From Paulownia fortunei (Eukaryota > Streptophyta > Magnoliopsida > Lamiales > Paulowniaceae): a stretch of 64,000 bases of DNA. The notes below the pieces were generated by a model that ran no database searches, was not told the DNA's origin, and worked only from the letters and a program-made list of their open reading frames with translations. The stretch covers positions 7,466,071 to 7,530,070 of the forward strand of contig CM033118.1 of NCBI GenBank assembly GCA_019321725.1, in the 5' to 3' direction. Shown one piece after another: positions 25,393 to 36,499 of this stretch; positions within the stretch are counted from its first letter, which is position 1, and each line of letters begins with the position of its first letter. The translations under genes and the position numbers were made by a program.

Positions 25393-26540
25393 TTCGAAAG
25401 CACTTCCTCAAGATGAGTTCTCAAGGTGAGTGGGCTCACTTCTGGTCTTTTACTTGCATCTCTCTTTCCTTAGAGTTTTTTATATTTTCTCTCCATCTTT
25501 ATCTACCTTTAAATGTCTTTGACTTGGGCATTATATTAAATATCTTTAGAACCATACATAGTCATGGCAGAATCATGTGTAATCACATGGGTAGAGGTCA
25601 AAATAACATCGTAGAGGTCGAGGGTAGTACCGAAGGGTCACCTCATGTTCTCTGTTAGTCTATTGCCTTGGAGGGAGGTGAAATAGCTTTACCAGCTATT
25701 ATTGTGGTGAGCAACAAGTGGCTTAACCTGGGGCTCTCTGTTCTATTGAGATATGAACCCATTTGGAGAGCACCGTGGTTGTGGTTTGCAGCTACGGCTA
25801 GTAGAGCGAATAGCTTAACCTTCCTAAGTTGAGGCCATGATGGCTCAATCTCCTACACGCTAGTTGTGCAACATCACCCATTTCTCCGTGCCTTTTGTTG
25901 GCCTCTCGAGCCATTTCAGTCTCTTCCGTAGTCCATCACTTGCGGGTAGTAGTCATGTTGACTATAGGTACTTAGAAGGTCTTTCACCTGAGACTATTGA
26001 GGCCATTGCTAGTTTACCCAAGTAAGATAGGGAGTCTCGGGAGAAAGAGGATTCTATCGAGTCATGTGATGGGGGTAGTTTATCAGAGTCTAGCAAGTGG
26101 TCACCATTTGGATCAAGTGAGTTGTCCTTCGAGTCGAGTAGGTTTAAGTTTTTTCTCTTTTTATTACTTTGTCAAGTTGGGAGGATTGCTCGAGTTATTT
26201 TAGGACTTAACATAGTTCACATAGTTGTAGCCCCCCAGGTGGTGGTCCTGTCAACCCCAAGTATTTAGAGAGATATTCTATTGAAAGGGTTGAAGTTATT
26301 CTTGATTTATCTGAATATAAAAGCAAATCTTAGGGAATCAAGGAGTCTTCTGACTCTAGTGAGAATGATAGCTCCTCAGGGTCTAATGAGTCCTTTGCCT
26401 TAGGTGAAGGGCGCAAGCCAAGACTTTTAGTTGATTCTCACTCCATTTTGTGGAGTAGAGCTCAGGCCTTCATGAACTCCCCAATGGGAGGAATGCTCTG
26501 CCTAGTAGAACTTGAGGCCGACAGGGGCGATGGTAGACCA
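25393..26540 (+). pseudogene. Antisense reading frame of the Tat-like element (acidic, Ser-rich protein), broken
   Basis: The strand is opposite to gag, about 200 bases inside the 3' LTR, where Tat-lineage elements carry their extra antisense ORF. It begins MSSQ followed at once by a GTGAGT donor-like site. Later parts include VEVEGSTEGS and EGGEIALPAIIVV. Two similar modules follow, about 300 bases apart (25945-26145 and 26241-26420): a YLEGLSPETIEAIASL / YLERYSIERVEVILDL helix, then a long Ser/Glu/Asp tract. Each module has one in-frame stop. I do not recognise a domain of known function. The assignment rests on position, strand and sustained reading frame. Confidence 0.45.
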
Positions 26541-27724
26541 TCTTAGTATTGGCAGTGTTAGTCTTATAAGTCCAATTATTTTAGTATCTTTGCTTTGTTG
26601 ATGGCATGTTTGATTTACTTAACATTTTTTGTTGCTTTCATTTCTTACTTGTATATTTAATTCATTTGTTTTTATTTACAACCAAGCAACTTGGCTTTTC
26701 TATTCTCTATTCGAGCAAGTTCTCACATTCCAGCCCTTTATGCCCTTCTAGTGGAAGAGGTGTTCTACCTAATTGATGTAAGATGAGTGGTGCTGGTTAA
26801 GGTGACACTAATGTAGGCCAAAGTAGGGGTGGTGGTAGGCCTTCTTCTCTCTCCTCTTTCGGATGGGAGTGATGTTGTTGGTGATGCTGAAGGATATCCC
26901 ATTGAGGTACCACTAAGGTTGCTCTAAAGAGTCCTCGTGACTTTGGTGCAGAGAAGGATTACTTTACCTTGGGGTGAATCAGGTTGAAGGAATAGAGTCC
27001 CTTTGGGATGTTGAGGATTATGCATTGGACTAAAAGAGGACTCGTAACATGGTAGGTCAATATGATGTCACTTGCCTTGAGGCGAAACCTGATCACGCTA
27101 TTGTAGAGGTCCTCGTGGGAGACTTAGCTTGGGTGAGTTGTTCCTTATATTCTTATGTTTAGTTCATTTACTTATCTTTTTCATCATCTTCATTTCTTAT
27201 AGTAGGTTTTCTAATCATTTTCTCTTCTTTGTATTGCCTTACATTGGCCTTTTTTCTAGGTGAGTGTGTGGAGAGACTCTCATTGAAGTGTTGACTATGG
27301 CGGTAGATGATAATAAGGTTGTTAATATTATCGGCCTTGATGATGACGATGTCGCTATTGAGGTAATTGACACAACTATTTCTACCGCTTATCTTGCTTA
27401 GAAAAGACGAGTTCTTGGTAGACTTAGGATTGTTTCATTTAGTTCATACTATTATCTTTCGTAAGAGTATTTTCTTTACTTTTCCTCAGAGATAGCTATT
27501 TTTCTTAGCTTGATGCTTGAGGCATGTATAAGCACTTTCTTCTTTCATTGGTAGACTTGGCTACTTCTAATTGAATTCTTTGCATGAGCTTGAGCTCGGT
27601 TGTTGATTCAGTGTAAGACTTATTTTACTTATGTTGAGGTTTCACCGCTTAGTCTTTTTGTAGCTCAGTGTAATGTTTATTGCTTTATAGAACTTATAAT
27701 AGAGAAAGTCGGTATAAATTATCA
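26541..27724. other. Non-LTR interior of the Tat-like element
   Basis: Sequence less AT-rich than the surroundings, with short + strand open stretches (for example VGDAEGYPIEVPLR near 26880), but no family could be assigned. No pol motif was found on either strand. Confidence 0.35.
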
Positions 27725-27839
27725 TACTTGTGACCTCTCAAGTAGGGGAGCTGATATAGCCCTTCGAGGGTGAAAGTTGGTAAGACCTCTCAAGTGTGAG
27801 AGCTAGTAGGGCTCTTTGATAGTGGAGACTGGTATGATC
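27725..27839. repeat. 54-bp tandem array, left part (two units)
   Basis: Units of the pattern GACCTCTCAAGT - GGGAGCTGGTAGGGCTC - TCGAGGGTGGAG. The array is cut at 27839 by an hAT insertion and resumes at 35685. Confidence 0.8.
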
Positions 27840-29184
27840 ATGGTTTTGAAACCAGAATCAAACCGATCGACCAGACTAATTTAACCAGGATCCGACCATG
27901 GCACCGATTTTATTTTATATTTAAAAAGTGTGGCAAAACCCCATTACCACCTAGTGAAAATTAATAAAAATCGGTGAACTCGTGACCCTTTGTGATCTCG
28001 ATTCAACTACCATTTTTTTTAAATTTGCAAAGAAAAAATAAAAGACGTAAACCTTACCAGCATCCAGCGTCCAACAATAATAGGAAATAAATGAAAACAA
28101 AACCCTACACCACTACTTTTCTTTCAAGTTCCGACTTTCGCCTTAGCATCAATTTTTATGTTTCTCTTAGCCCTTTGCATCAAGTTCTTCTATTTCCTTT
28201 TAGCCTCTATATCTAGTTTTCCTTTTTATTTTCTTTTCTGGTAAGTATTTATTTTGTATTTTATATATATATATATATATATATTGTGTTCTTTACATAC
28301 AATTAGGGATTATCTTTCTCTTTTAATTTTCTTCATATTGTCAAACATGTATTGTACGCAGTTTTTTATATTTCAAAGAAGGTTGCAGATTTTGATCTTC
28401 AGTTACCATGAATTTGAATATCTTTTATGCGCATTGGTGAAGTTTGAGGTTTTGTATTTATTTATTATTGTGCATGTGTTGGTTTATATTTTTCTAGTTT
28501 CTTGGAAAGGTTTGTTCATTATTGATTATGGATATTAAAAATAAGGCTAATTGTTTATGTGCGCCTTATGTTTATTCTATATCTCAACAAAAGAATTAGT
28601 GGACTTAAGAGTATGGAGCATTGCTAACTGATATGATTGCATAAACTAGTTAGGAATTAGCATATATTATATTAGTGTTCTAATATTTTGCTTGAAGCAT
28701 GATTTTAAGTGTTTACATTCCATTGGACACTTGAGAAATGTGTTTGAAAAATACAGTTTCAAGGTGGTATTTACTCTCAAAATCTTTTTTTTTATTCTCA
28801 TATTTCAATTATTTAAATTTTTAAGGATGCCTGCTGGCAGGGATAGTTTTTGTTCAGATGGTTGCATTTATAGAAGTTGTAATATGTTACTTTTCTATTG
28901 GAAATAGGATCATTATTATGTGTTTTATTATGAAATTTTATAGTAGGCCTCTTAAATATAATATGTATATTTTTTAAAATTTTGTATGCATATATTTTTT
29001 GTAGCTTAATGGAGGCTACAGGCTCTCGTTCCATGCCACTTAAATCTCAATCTGTTGAAGGTCAAGGACAACAATTTGGGAAATATTCAAGATAAAAAAG
29101 AGATGTAGGTAACAAAATACTAAATGAAATAAGACCTTAACTTGTGAATTTTGCCATGCTTTTTTTAGAGGTGGTTTTATTAAT

Positions 29185-29502
29185 AGGGATGGCAATCGGG
29201 TGGGCCCAAACCTGGACCCACCTCGGACTCGCCCCACTTAGGGTAGGTTTTTAAAGTTATAAATGGGTCTGAGGTAGTTATTGGTTTTTTATTTTGAAAC
29301 CCACGTCGTTTAATTTTTTATTTTTTATTTTAATATATATGTATTTATGTAATATTATATTTTAAAAAAAATACATGTTTTATTTTGAAAAAATATATTT
29401 TTTAATATTTTTAAAATTATAAAGCGGGTCTAATGAGTCTAGTTGGGTCTGGGGTGGGACAAATCTCAGGTTTTGACAAACCAGCCCCATTGTCATCCCT
29501 AG
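29185..29502. mobile_element. hAT-type MITE in the BED exon of the transposase
   Basis: About 318 bp with ends AGGGATGGCAAT and ATTGTCATCCCT in inverted orientation, a very common plant hAT MITE end. Flanks TTATTAAT (29177-29184) and GTATTAAT (29503-29510) form an 8-bp duplication with one mismatch. Removing the element and one flank restores the reading frame from the GGF motif into INRMK of the BED finger. Confidence 0.88.
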
Positions 29503-30357
29503 GTATTAATCGTATGAAGTAACATCTTATCGGAGCAAAAGGGAATGTTGTCTCTTGCAAGAAGGTTTTTCCTAATATCCAGTTTATGATCCAAAGGTCT
29601 TTGAGGGAGAATAATGAAAGAGCAAAAGAAAGATGAGAAGCACTTGAAATCGATGAAGATCCATTAAGTGCAAGTACACATGAGTTTTATGATGATGATG
29701 ACATTCAAGACATTACCCCTACACCAGCTCAAGGAATATCAATTCAAGGATAAGGTCGTAAGGTCGGGCAACCTATATCTTTAAGGAAGAGAAAAGCCTG
29801 TTGGAGGCTTATTTTAAAAGTGGTATTCTAGATCCCTCTTAACCTTCTATAAAAGCTTCTTTACAAAGTAAAGAAAAATGGCATGGCACTAACTTGGCCC
29901 TTGCAATATGGTGTTATGATGCATACACATCTTTAAATGCTTGTAATTCTTTTTTTTTTTTCAAATTGCCATGAGTAATGTTATATCTATGGGTCATGGT
30001 TATATTGGGCCTAGTTATCTGGGTGCCCATTCCGCATACACTTTGCATGTAATTAGTGTTTTGCTCTCATTTTATTGTTTATTGGACAGTTTTGATAGAC
30101 TTCATCATTCTGACTTAGGCCTTAATGTCTTTTGATTTGAGTTTTCAATGCCCAAAATAGGAAATAAGATGATTCAATAATGGGAACTCATAAGCACTCA
30201 TCCATTCATGCTGGTAATCGATGAGACTATGCTTAAAAGATTATATTCGACTTCGGTGATCAATAGGGTAGGATATAATTTTTCCTTTCTAATCGGTCTT
30301 TGAGTAGAATACCCTTTCTTCTGCCTATCCTTGACTAGGGTTAGAGGAATGATAAAT

Positions 30358-30470
30358 ATGAGAATAAGAGCTTTCATCCGTAAAATTTGTGAAAAAAGTC
30401 GACTAATCCGTAGGCGGGGTGTATTATAGTAATTTATTCCAACCAGAGACATAAACAAAGATAAGGAAAA
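30358..30470 (+). pseudogene. rpl36: Plastid ribosomal protein L36 gene remnant (rpl36)
   Basis: From ATG the frame gives MRIRAFIRKICEKSRLIRRR, then a one-base deletion near 30420 shifts the frame into stops. The remaining bases still match the second half of plastid rpl36 (AACCAGAGACATAAACAAAG). L36 is a 37-residue zinc ribosomal protein. Here the first Cys is kept, the second is Ser and the third has become Tyr. It is therefore a nuclear plastid pseudogene. Confidence 0.9.
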
Positions 30471-32394
30471 GAGGATCAAATGGAAGTCATGGATTGTTGT
30501 TTAGGAATTTGGTTGAAGAGTATTGCAAGGGAAAAGGCAAGCACTCAATAGTTCGATACCCTAAGCAAAATTAACTTATAACAGCTTGAAAAATCAACCT
30601 TCTAAGAAGTCTGAATCAAAAACCTATATTGATTTAGTCCCTCCATTATGTTGTTGCTAGCAAATACCACTATTTTTTTTATTTTGGATCTTCCAAATCA
30701 TTCCTGCAGGAGATTCAGAACTATTTTTTTTCTAATCCTTTGAGAAAAAAGATTCATTCTCCTCATGCATTTATTAAATATTAAACACATATACAGATAA
30801 CTATAATATCTGACTTCTCTTTTATTGTCAGTTCTATTCAGGATTACGATTGAGTCCTTGGGTTTCTGAAATAGTGTACAAGAAAGTGCTTTAAATCATT
30901 GCGATTTAACTCGGACCTATTCTAAAAGTCAAGGTATTTTGAATTGTTTGTTGACACGAACAAAATCAAAGAAAACCTATGAAATTACTTCAATATTGAA
31001 CCTGGGACATATAAGAGTTTTGAATCGAATCTCTTTAGAAAAAAGATCTTTCGTCTCATGGTAGCCTGCTCTAATCCCCTTACGAAACTTTGTTTTTGGG
31101 TTAGCCATACACTTCACATGTTTCTAGTGATTCATATGGCATCATCAAAAGATACAAGTCTTGGATGGGAACCAGCCTTCCAGCCCATGTAAAAGGCTTT
31201 ATGGACACTCTTAAAATCTACGCACAAGAAAAAATTCTCAACAGCTGGCATATTTGTTCGGGTCTCTCATTTTCCAATTATTTTGATTTCTATCGAGGTT
31301 AGATCATGGGATAACTCCTTGAATTCTTTACTTTCTTTTATCTCTCTGATAATAGGCTTTTTCCAATCAATATCTTCTAACTTTCTCAAATAAAGATCGA
31401 GCAACCTACTTGAGAACGGCTCAATTGACTTTGCTTTCAATCGGCTTGGTATTGGCAACTCCACTTGGAGAGCTAGAAGGCACAACATATGGATGGAAGT
31501 TAGAGATCCCATACTACCTACAAAGTCAAATCTGGTATTTGGATATTATTTCTATTAATGATCTGGCCAATCACAAATCCAGATTCTGAGATCTTGGAAA
31601 TAAAAACTTTTCCTAAATAAAATGGATAAAGAGATAAAAAAAATTCAAAATGGGATTTCTACTATTCCGAATAAATTCGAATCAATCTATATAGTTATTA
31701 GGGTTGGTTGACACGAACATATAATTCATGTTATACTATTGAATAACTAGCTTTTCATGTTCTATTTCGATTTATAATATAGAAAATTCATGTGCTTGGG
31801 AGTCTCTAATGATTAAATAAACCAATATTTTGCCACTCCACCTCACTGCCCTGAAGAGCAGTGGCTCTTTTGTTTTGCACGCCTACAGAGAGAGACTCCA
31901 AAGAAAAAGTACCAACGTGAGTGGAAAAACAAGACAAAAATGGGCTAGTTATCATTATTAAGAAAATATATTATTGGTTAGTAAGGAACATAAATGAAAG
32001 GATAAAAAAAGGTCGATTGACAAAACAAAAAGTAAATAATTTACAAGAAATAATTTATTTGCATCTAAAGTATCACTTCCAACAAAAAATGAACTCAAAT
32101 AAAAAGAGAAATTTCTTTCTTCCGAAATTATTTGATATATGAGATGAATTGAATCTAGTAGTTTAATTTCTTACTTCTTTCAATTAAGTTGCATGGATTT
32201 TGATATGCATAAAAAATAAAAATAGAAAATGAGTTTTGTTTTATGGTGGTTCGATATACATCAACTTTGGTTGGACTGTCAGAGTGGCCCTACTATCGAT
32301 CTTAGATGAGATGGCGCAGCACTGCCTACATGCTAATTAGCTTTTGATGTCGAAATTTCTTCGACAGGAATATCTTTCTTTTTATCATTTACAA

Positions 32395-32650
32395 AAAAAA
32401 ATGGATAGAGTGGGGGATATATAAAAGAGATTCTTTCTTTTCCATCACTTTAGCATATATCAAAAAATTATTGTGACATTTCATTTCTAACAGCCCTGGC
32501 AAATTGAGAATTTTTTATGCAGCAAAATGGTTGATTCCATCGCTTTGAATTGAAAAGAAGAGTTATAAAAGGTTTGTCAAGAGAACTCAAATCGCCTGTA
32601 AAAGATGAGGGAGGGACAACGCAATTAAAACTCGATGGTTTATGGATCAC
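32395..32650 (-). pseudogene. ycf1: Plastid ycf1 (TIC214) fragment
   Basis: The - strand frame contains [28 protein letters not shown], a stop, FFDIC, another stop, then SDGKERISFIYPPLYPF. This is the ycf1 segment with RWNRPFRYIKN and [14 protein letters not shown]. The coding match fades at about 32395. ycf1 encodes a very large envelope protein in plastids; only about 85 codons are present. Confidence 0.82.
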
Positions 32651-35600
32651 TTTTCAATAGCTAAAAGTCAAACACAAAATACAGGGAATTACCTTATTCC
32701 TAATCTTAAATGGAATAGAACGATATAGGGATCTATATGTAAACATAGTATCTATTTAGATATGCTCGAGTAAGTATATAACCTTATTCTGGTCTGGTCT
32801 GGTATGGAGTAAACTTATAATCATGGAATCGACTTGATCATCAAATTATAAGTTCATAACTCTAGCCCATTCCCATTTAGGTTGAGACAGATCTACTAAT
32901 TCTTTGATTCTAGTTAGTAAGAGGGATCTTGAACTAAGAAATGGACCCTAAAAGCTAAAAAATAGTATCCTGAGCAATTGCAATAATTGAGTTCATTCTA
33001 ATTATTCCAAAGCTTACAACATAGAGGGTGTCGGCCTGTAGGATCTACTCTTGTGGTCTACCTAAAGTAAAGTGGCATGCTGGCCAATGTAAAGGCTTAT
33101 CCTTTTAATTCTCTTGGGACTGGTTAACGAATAATGATAGTCTGACTCCTCCATTTGCTTGCGGTCTTCATAGTCAAATATTGACAATTGATTCGACCTT
33201 TTTTTTCCACTACGATGTTGGAAAAATATTATTGAGAAATAGGTCGACAGTCGAAGAAGAGGCCTGCTTTAGTTTTTGAAGTCTTCAATGTATTCATAAG
33301 GTGGTCGAATTAAGTGAAAGAAAAGACGGGCAAACTCAACTAAAGTAAAGGGACTTGGGCTTGGCTAGATCAACTGGGAAAAGGCTACCGCTCTCATCAA
33401 TCAAATTTGTAAGGGCTTCAATGAATGAAGCCTTGGTTTGGAAAGACCTAAATCGAAAGGAAGGAATTGGTTTTTCTAGAGATCGACAAAACACTTGCTT
33501 TGCGAGTTACTTAATTGCAAGATGCCAAAAATCAGGTTGAATTGATTGTTGGTTCTTTTAGGAGTAGATGGATAGAAACTAGTTGTATTAATGGGTGATG
33601 GATAAAATCTAGACAGAGGGCATTGATTAATTTTTTTGGTTTATTGTGATATTGGAATATCATTTATTAAATCGGTTGATGCATATAAAATTGAGACAAA
33701 CGCTAAGAATATGTGTAACTTATTTGCTGAAATTGTGGAAATGGTTAGTGTAAGTAATGTGATTCATATGGTCTCTGATAATACAAGCAATATAAGGCAA
33801 CTGGACATTTATTATGTGATTTGATATTCATCTATTACTTGGTCACCTTGTGTAGCTCATTGTATTAATCTCATCATGAAAGATATTAGTGAGTTGCCTT
33901 ATGTCAATGATTTGACTATTCTTGCATCTATGGTCACACGCTATGTTTATAATAACAAATGTCCTCTCAATTGGCTGAGGAAAAGGAGAAGGGTGGAGGG
34001 AATTCATCCTGGAGATATTCACTTTGCAACTACTTTTATTGCATTAAAAAGTTTAAATGATTATAAAGAGGATTTACAGGCTATGGTGGCATCTCAAGAC
34101 TTCAAAAGATACTTAAAGAAGAATACTGCAAAACAAGTTAAACTGATTACCTTAGATGAAAGATTTTGGAATAATTGTTCCACTACTATGAGAATTGGAG
34201 CTCCACTTTTACGTTTATTGTGCATTTGTGATTCCGATGAGAAGCCAACTATGAGTTATATGTATAAAGGCATTTACAAGATAAAAAAGGGTATCAAAGA
34301 GTTATTTAGAAATAAAAAAGGATTGTATCAGCCATATATTGATTATATTGATATAAGATGGGATAGGATGTTATGGACTAGTCTTCCTGCTACAACATAT
34401 TATTTGAATCCAACTTTCTAGTATGACAAAGAATCCTTTTGTAACAAGCTAGAGGTTATAAATGATTGTTGGACATTATTGATAGAAAAGTTGAGAGTGG
34501 GAACATAAATATATATGACGAGATATTCCTTTTTTGAGGTAGACAAAAACATTTTTCAAGACCAACTGCTTTGACCATTGCTAGATCAACTTGCCCAGGT
34601 AATATTTAATTTTTAATAGATTGTTATATTTATTTTTACTCTAAATGAATTCACCATTTTCTTCTATCCTCTTATTTCTTTATAATATTATTTTGCTAGA
34701 TGATTGGTAGAGATTGGTATTAATGCTCCAAACTTACAAAAGTTAGCAGTTAAAATATTAAGTCAAACAACTTCTTCTTTTAGATGTGAATGTAATTGGA
34801 GTGTCTTTGAGTGCATTCAGTTGAATGATCTAGCTTATGCCCATTATAACTTATGCCTGCAAAACAGGTAGGAAACTAATTAGTATTATTTATTAAAACT
34901 TTTTTCGTGTACTTAAAGTTACCTATTTTTCATTATATTTCCTTTTCATTTCTAAGTTTGGGATTATCATAGAGTTAAGTATAGCAAGCGGCCATATGAT
35001 CCTGTTGATTATGAGTGGATTGACAAGATAGAGTTTTAGGTCATGGATGAAATGGCTGATAGTGAACTTGATTATGAGGAGTTTGAAAATATGCTTGAGG
35101 AAGAATTACCAAGAAATAGGGAAAAGTTAAGCTTCGAACCATCAGTAGGTTAGTTCAAATTAATATTTTTCTTACAAAATCTCATTTCTAACATTATTTG
35201 TTAGATTTTAGATAAGGAAAATAATGTTAATGCAATTAAAGATGTTGATCTTGAATACTTTGATTATCAAACTAACATTTGTGGTAGTGGTGGTGATTAC
35301 ATGGATTACGACGATGATCGGAATTGATTGAGATTTCTGATTGACCATAGTTATATTTAATTTTAGTACTTTCGACTATTTTTAGTTTATTGTTCTTTTC
35401 ATGGACATATATTTTGAACTTAATCATTGAAATGAGGTGCAGAACAAATATGCATAAATATTTTCAACTTATTTTGGATTTATATATTTGAATATGTATT
35501 TTATTAATTTAGTTCTTACTTTTATTTACATTTGTTATTTTTATTATCTTGGTACTTGTGCTTAACTTGTATGTATATATATATATATATATTGATTTTC

Positions 35601-35684
35601 TCATAAAAGTTCAAGCAGTCGGACTAGTGACCTAACGACCTAGTTAATTATCCGGTTCAATGTTTGGTCTGAGTTTAAAATATT

Positions 35685-36045
35685 ATATGACTTTTCAAGT
35701 AAGGAAGTCAGTATGGCTCTTTGAGTGGAGAGGTCGATATGACATTTCAAGTATAAAAACTAGTAGGGCTCCTCGAGAGTGTAAGCCAATATGACCTCTC
35801 TGGTAGAGGGCCGATTGGGTTCCTTGAGGGGGGAGGTCAGTAAGACCTCTGAGAAGGGGAGTCAATAGGGCTCCTTGCAGGTGAATGTCAGTATGATCTC
35901 TCAAGTATGGGAGCTGGTAGGGCTCCTCGATGGGGGAGATCGGTAGGACCTCTCAAATAAAGGAGCCGATAGTGCTCCTTACAGAGTGGAGGTCAGTATG
36001 ATCTCTCAAGTATGAGAGCCGGAAAGGCTTCCCAAATATATCATC
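35685..36045. repeat. 54-bp tandem array, right part (about six units)
   Basis: Continues the array interrupted at 27839. The repeated pattern is GTCAGTATGACCTCTCAAGT - GGGAGCTGGTAGGGCTCCT - CGAGGGTGGAG, for example starting near 35888, 35940 and 35993. Units differ by several bases. The spacing of about 52-54 bp and the TAGGGCTCCT core are constant. Confidence 0.88.
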
Positions 36046-36499
36046 TTAAGGGGATTCCGCTTGATTGCCCAGGCTTACGTGTAAGTTAACCTCAAGGGGC
36101 ATTCGCACATCTTGGGATGCATTTTTCCTTTGACCTCAAGGGAAGTTAAGCTGCGGGATTCTAGGGTCGAGCTAGCCAGGCTTATTTAGTGACCGTTGGA
36201 GAATTTTGTCAAGCTTCCAAGGTCGTGGGGTTGCTGAAATTTAATTAAGTTACATGCAAGATGCATGTAAGTGAAGATAGTGAAATATCAAAAAAAAATC
36301 ATTATATTGACATAGAAACAAGTTTGCAAGTAAAGTAAATTGTTGTCTCTTAGGGTATGATAACGTAAATCTAAGCAACTTCTTAATGAGCCAAGAAATA
36401 AGACTGCTAGCATTGTCGGGTGTAATGGAAAAGATAAACTAACTAGTAGCCCTCATGGGCATAACTCAACTAAAATAAACTAAGTGTTTTATTTTGGCA
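36046..36499. other. Untranslated region between gag and the tandem array
   Basis: No protease or polymerase motif on the - strand where pol would be expected. No other feature seen. Confidence 0.4.

Larger units (their letters stand above)
30130..33560. other. Organelle-derived DNA block inserted in the hAT transposase
   Basis: The transposase sequence stops at about 30050-30130 and resumes at about 33555. The intervening 3.4 kb is unrelated to it and has the base composition and phrasing of plant organelle DNA. Two plastid genes can be named, rpl36 (30358-30470) and a ycf1 piece (32395-32650). They are not close neighbours in a typical plastid genome, and the rest (for example 31800-31920 and 33000-33540) looks like mitochondrial intergenic DNA. 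The source could therefore be a plastid mosaic or mitochondrial DNA that already held plastid pieces. Exact edges are approximate. Confidence 0.72.
29011..35326 (+). pseudogene. hAT-superfamily transposase (BED / DUF659 / hAT dimerisation type)
   Basis: Pieces in order: MEATGSRSMPLKSQSVEGQ (29011). A BED finger follows with CEFCHAFFRGG, cut by a MITE and continued as INRMK and HLIGAKGNV. Next come GTNLALAIWCYDA and MGHGYIGPSY (about 29890-30035), then a break caused by organelle DNA. It resumes with ALINFF, GISFIKSVDAYKIETNAKN, VIHMVSDNTSN (33636-33824) and CAHCINLIMKDI. The long open frame 33876-34421 carries the region ending RWDRMLWTSLPATTYYLNP. The C-terminal part (about 34700-34870) has QLAVKILSQTTSS-like and NWSVFE-like segments, and an acidic tail (about 34990-35130) has DPVDYEWIDKIEF. 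Many plant proteins of this type are annotated simply as hAT-superfamily proteins. Multiple stops and the insertion make it non-functional. Confidence 0.85.
27840..35684 (+). mobile_element. hAT transposon with decayed transposase, itself carrying two insertions
   Basis: The left end starts ATGGTTTTGAAACCAGA. The right end, read on the - strand, starts AATATTTTAAACTCAGACC, so the ends are imperfect inverted repeats with the GGTTTTGAAACC-type motif of plant hAT elements. The flanking octamers GTATGATC (27832-27839) and ATATGACT (35685-35692) match at 5 of 8 positions and lie within the same phase of the interrupted 54-bp array, consistent with an old 8-bp duplication. Inside is a recognisable hAT transposase (BED finger, DUF659-like core, C-terminal dimerisation part). 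Without the MITE (29185-29502) and the organelle segment (about 30130-33560) it would be about 4.1 kb. Confidence 0.8.

Noticed and set aside
30198..30479. Open frame of 93 codons on the - strand over the rpl36 remnant
   Set aside because: It is the reverse shadow of plastid rpl36 and its flank. The + strand match to rpl36 is clear.
31921..32142. Open frame of 73 codons in the organelle-derived block
   Set aside because: Lys/Asn-rich and AT-rich with no recognisable family. It may be part of plastid or mitochondrial noncoding DNA and cannot be supported as a gene.
33355..33540. Open frame of 61 codons near the right end of the organelle block
   Set aside because: No known organelle or nuclear protein recognised; length is within chance.
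27725..36045. Regularly spaced repeats of about 54 bp that might suggest a CRISPR-like array
   Set aside because: Units are contiguous without unique spacers, diverged, and lie inside a plant retrotransposon. They are an ordinary tandem repeat.
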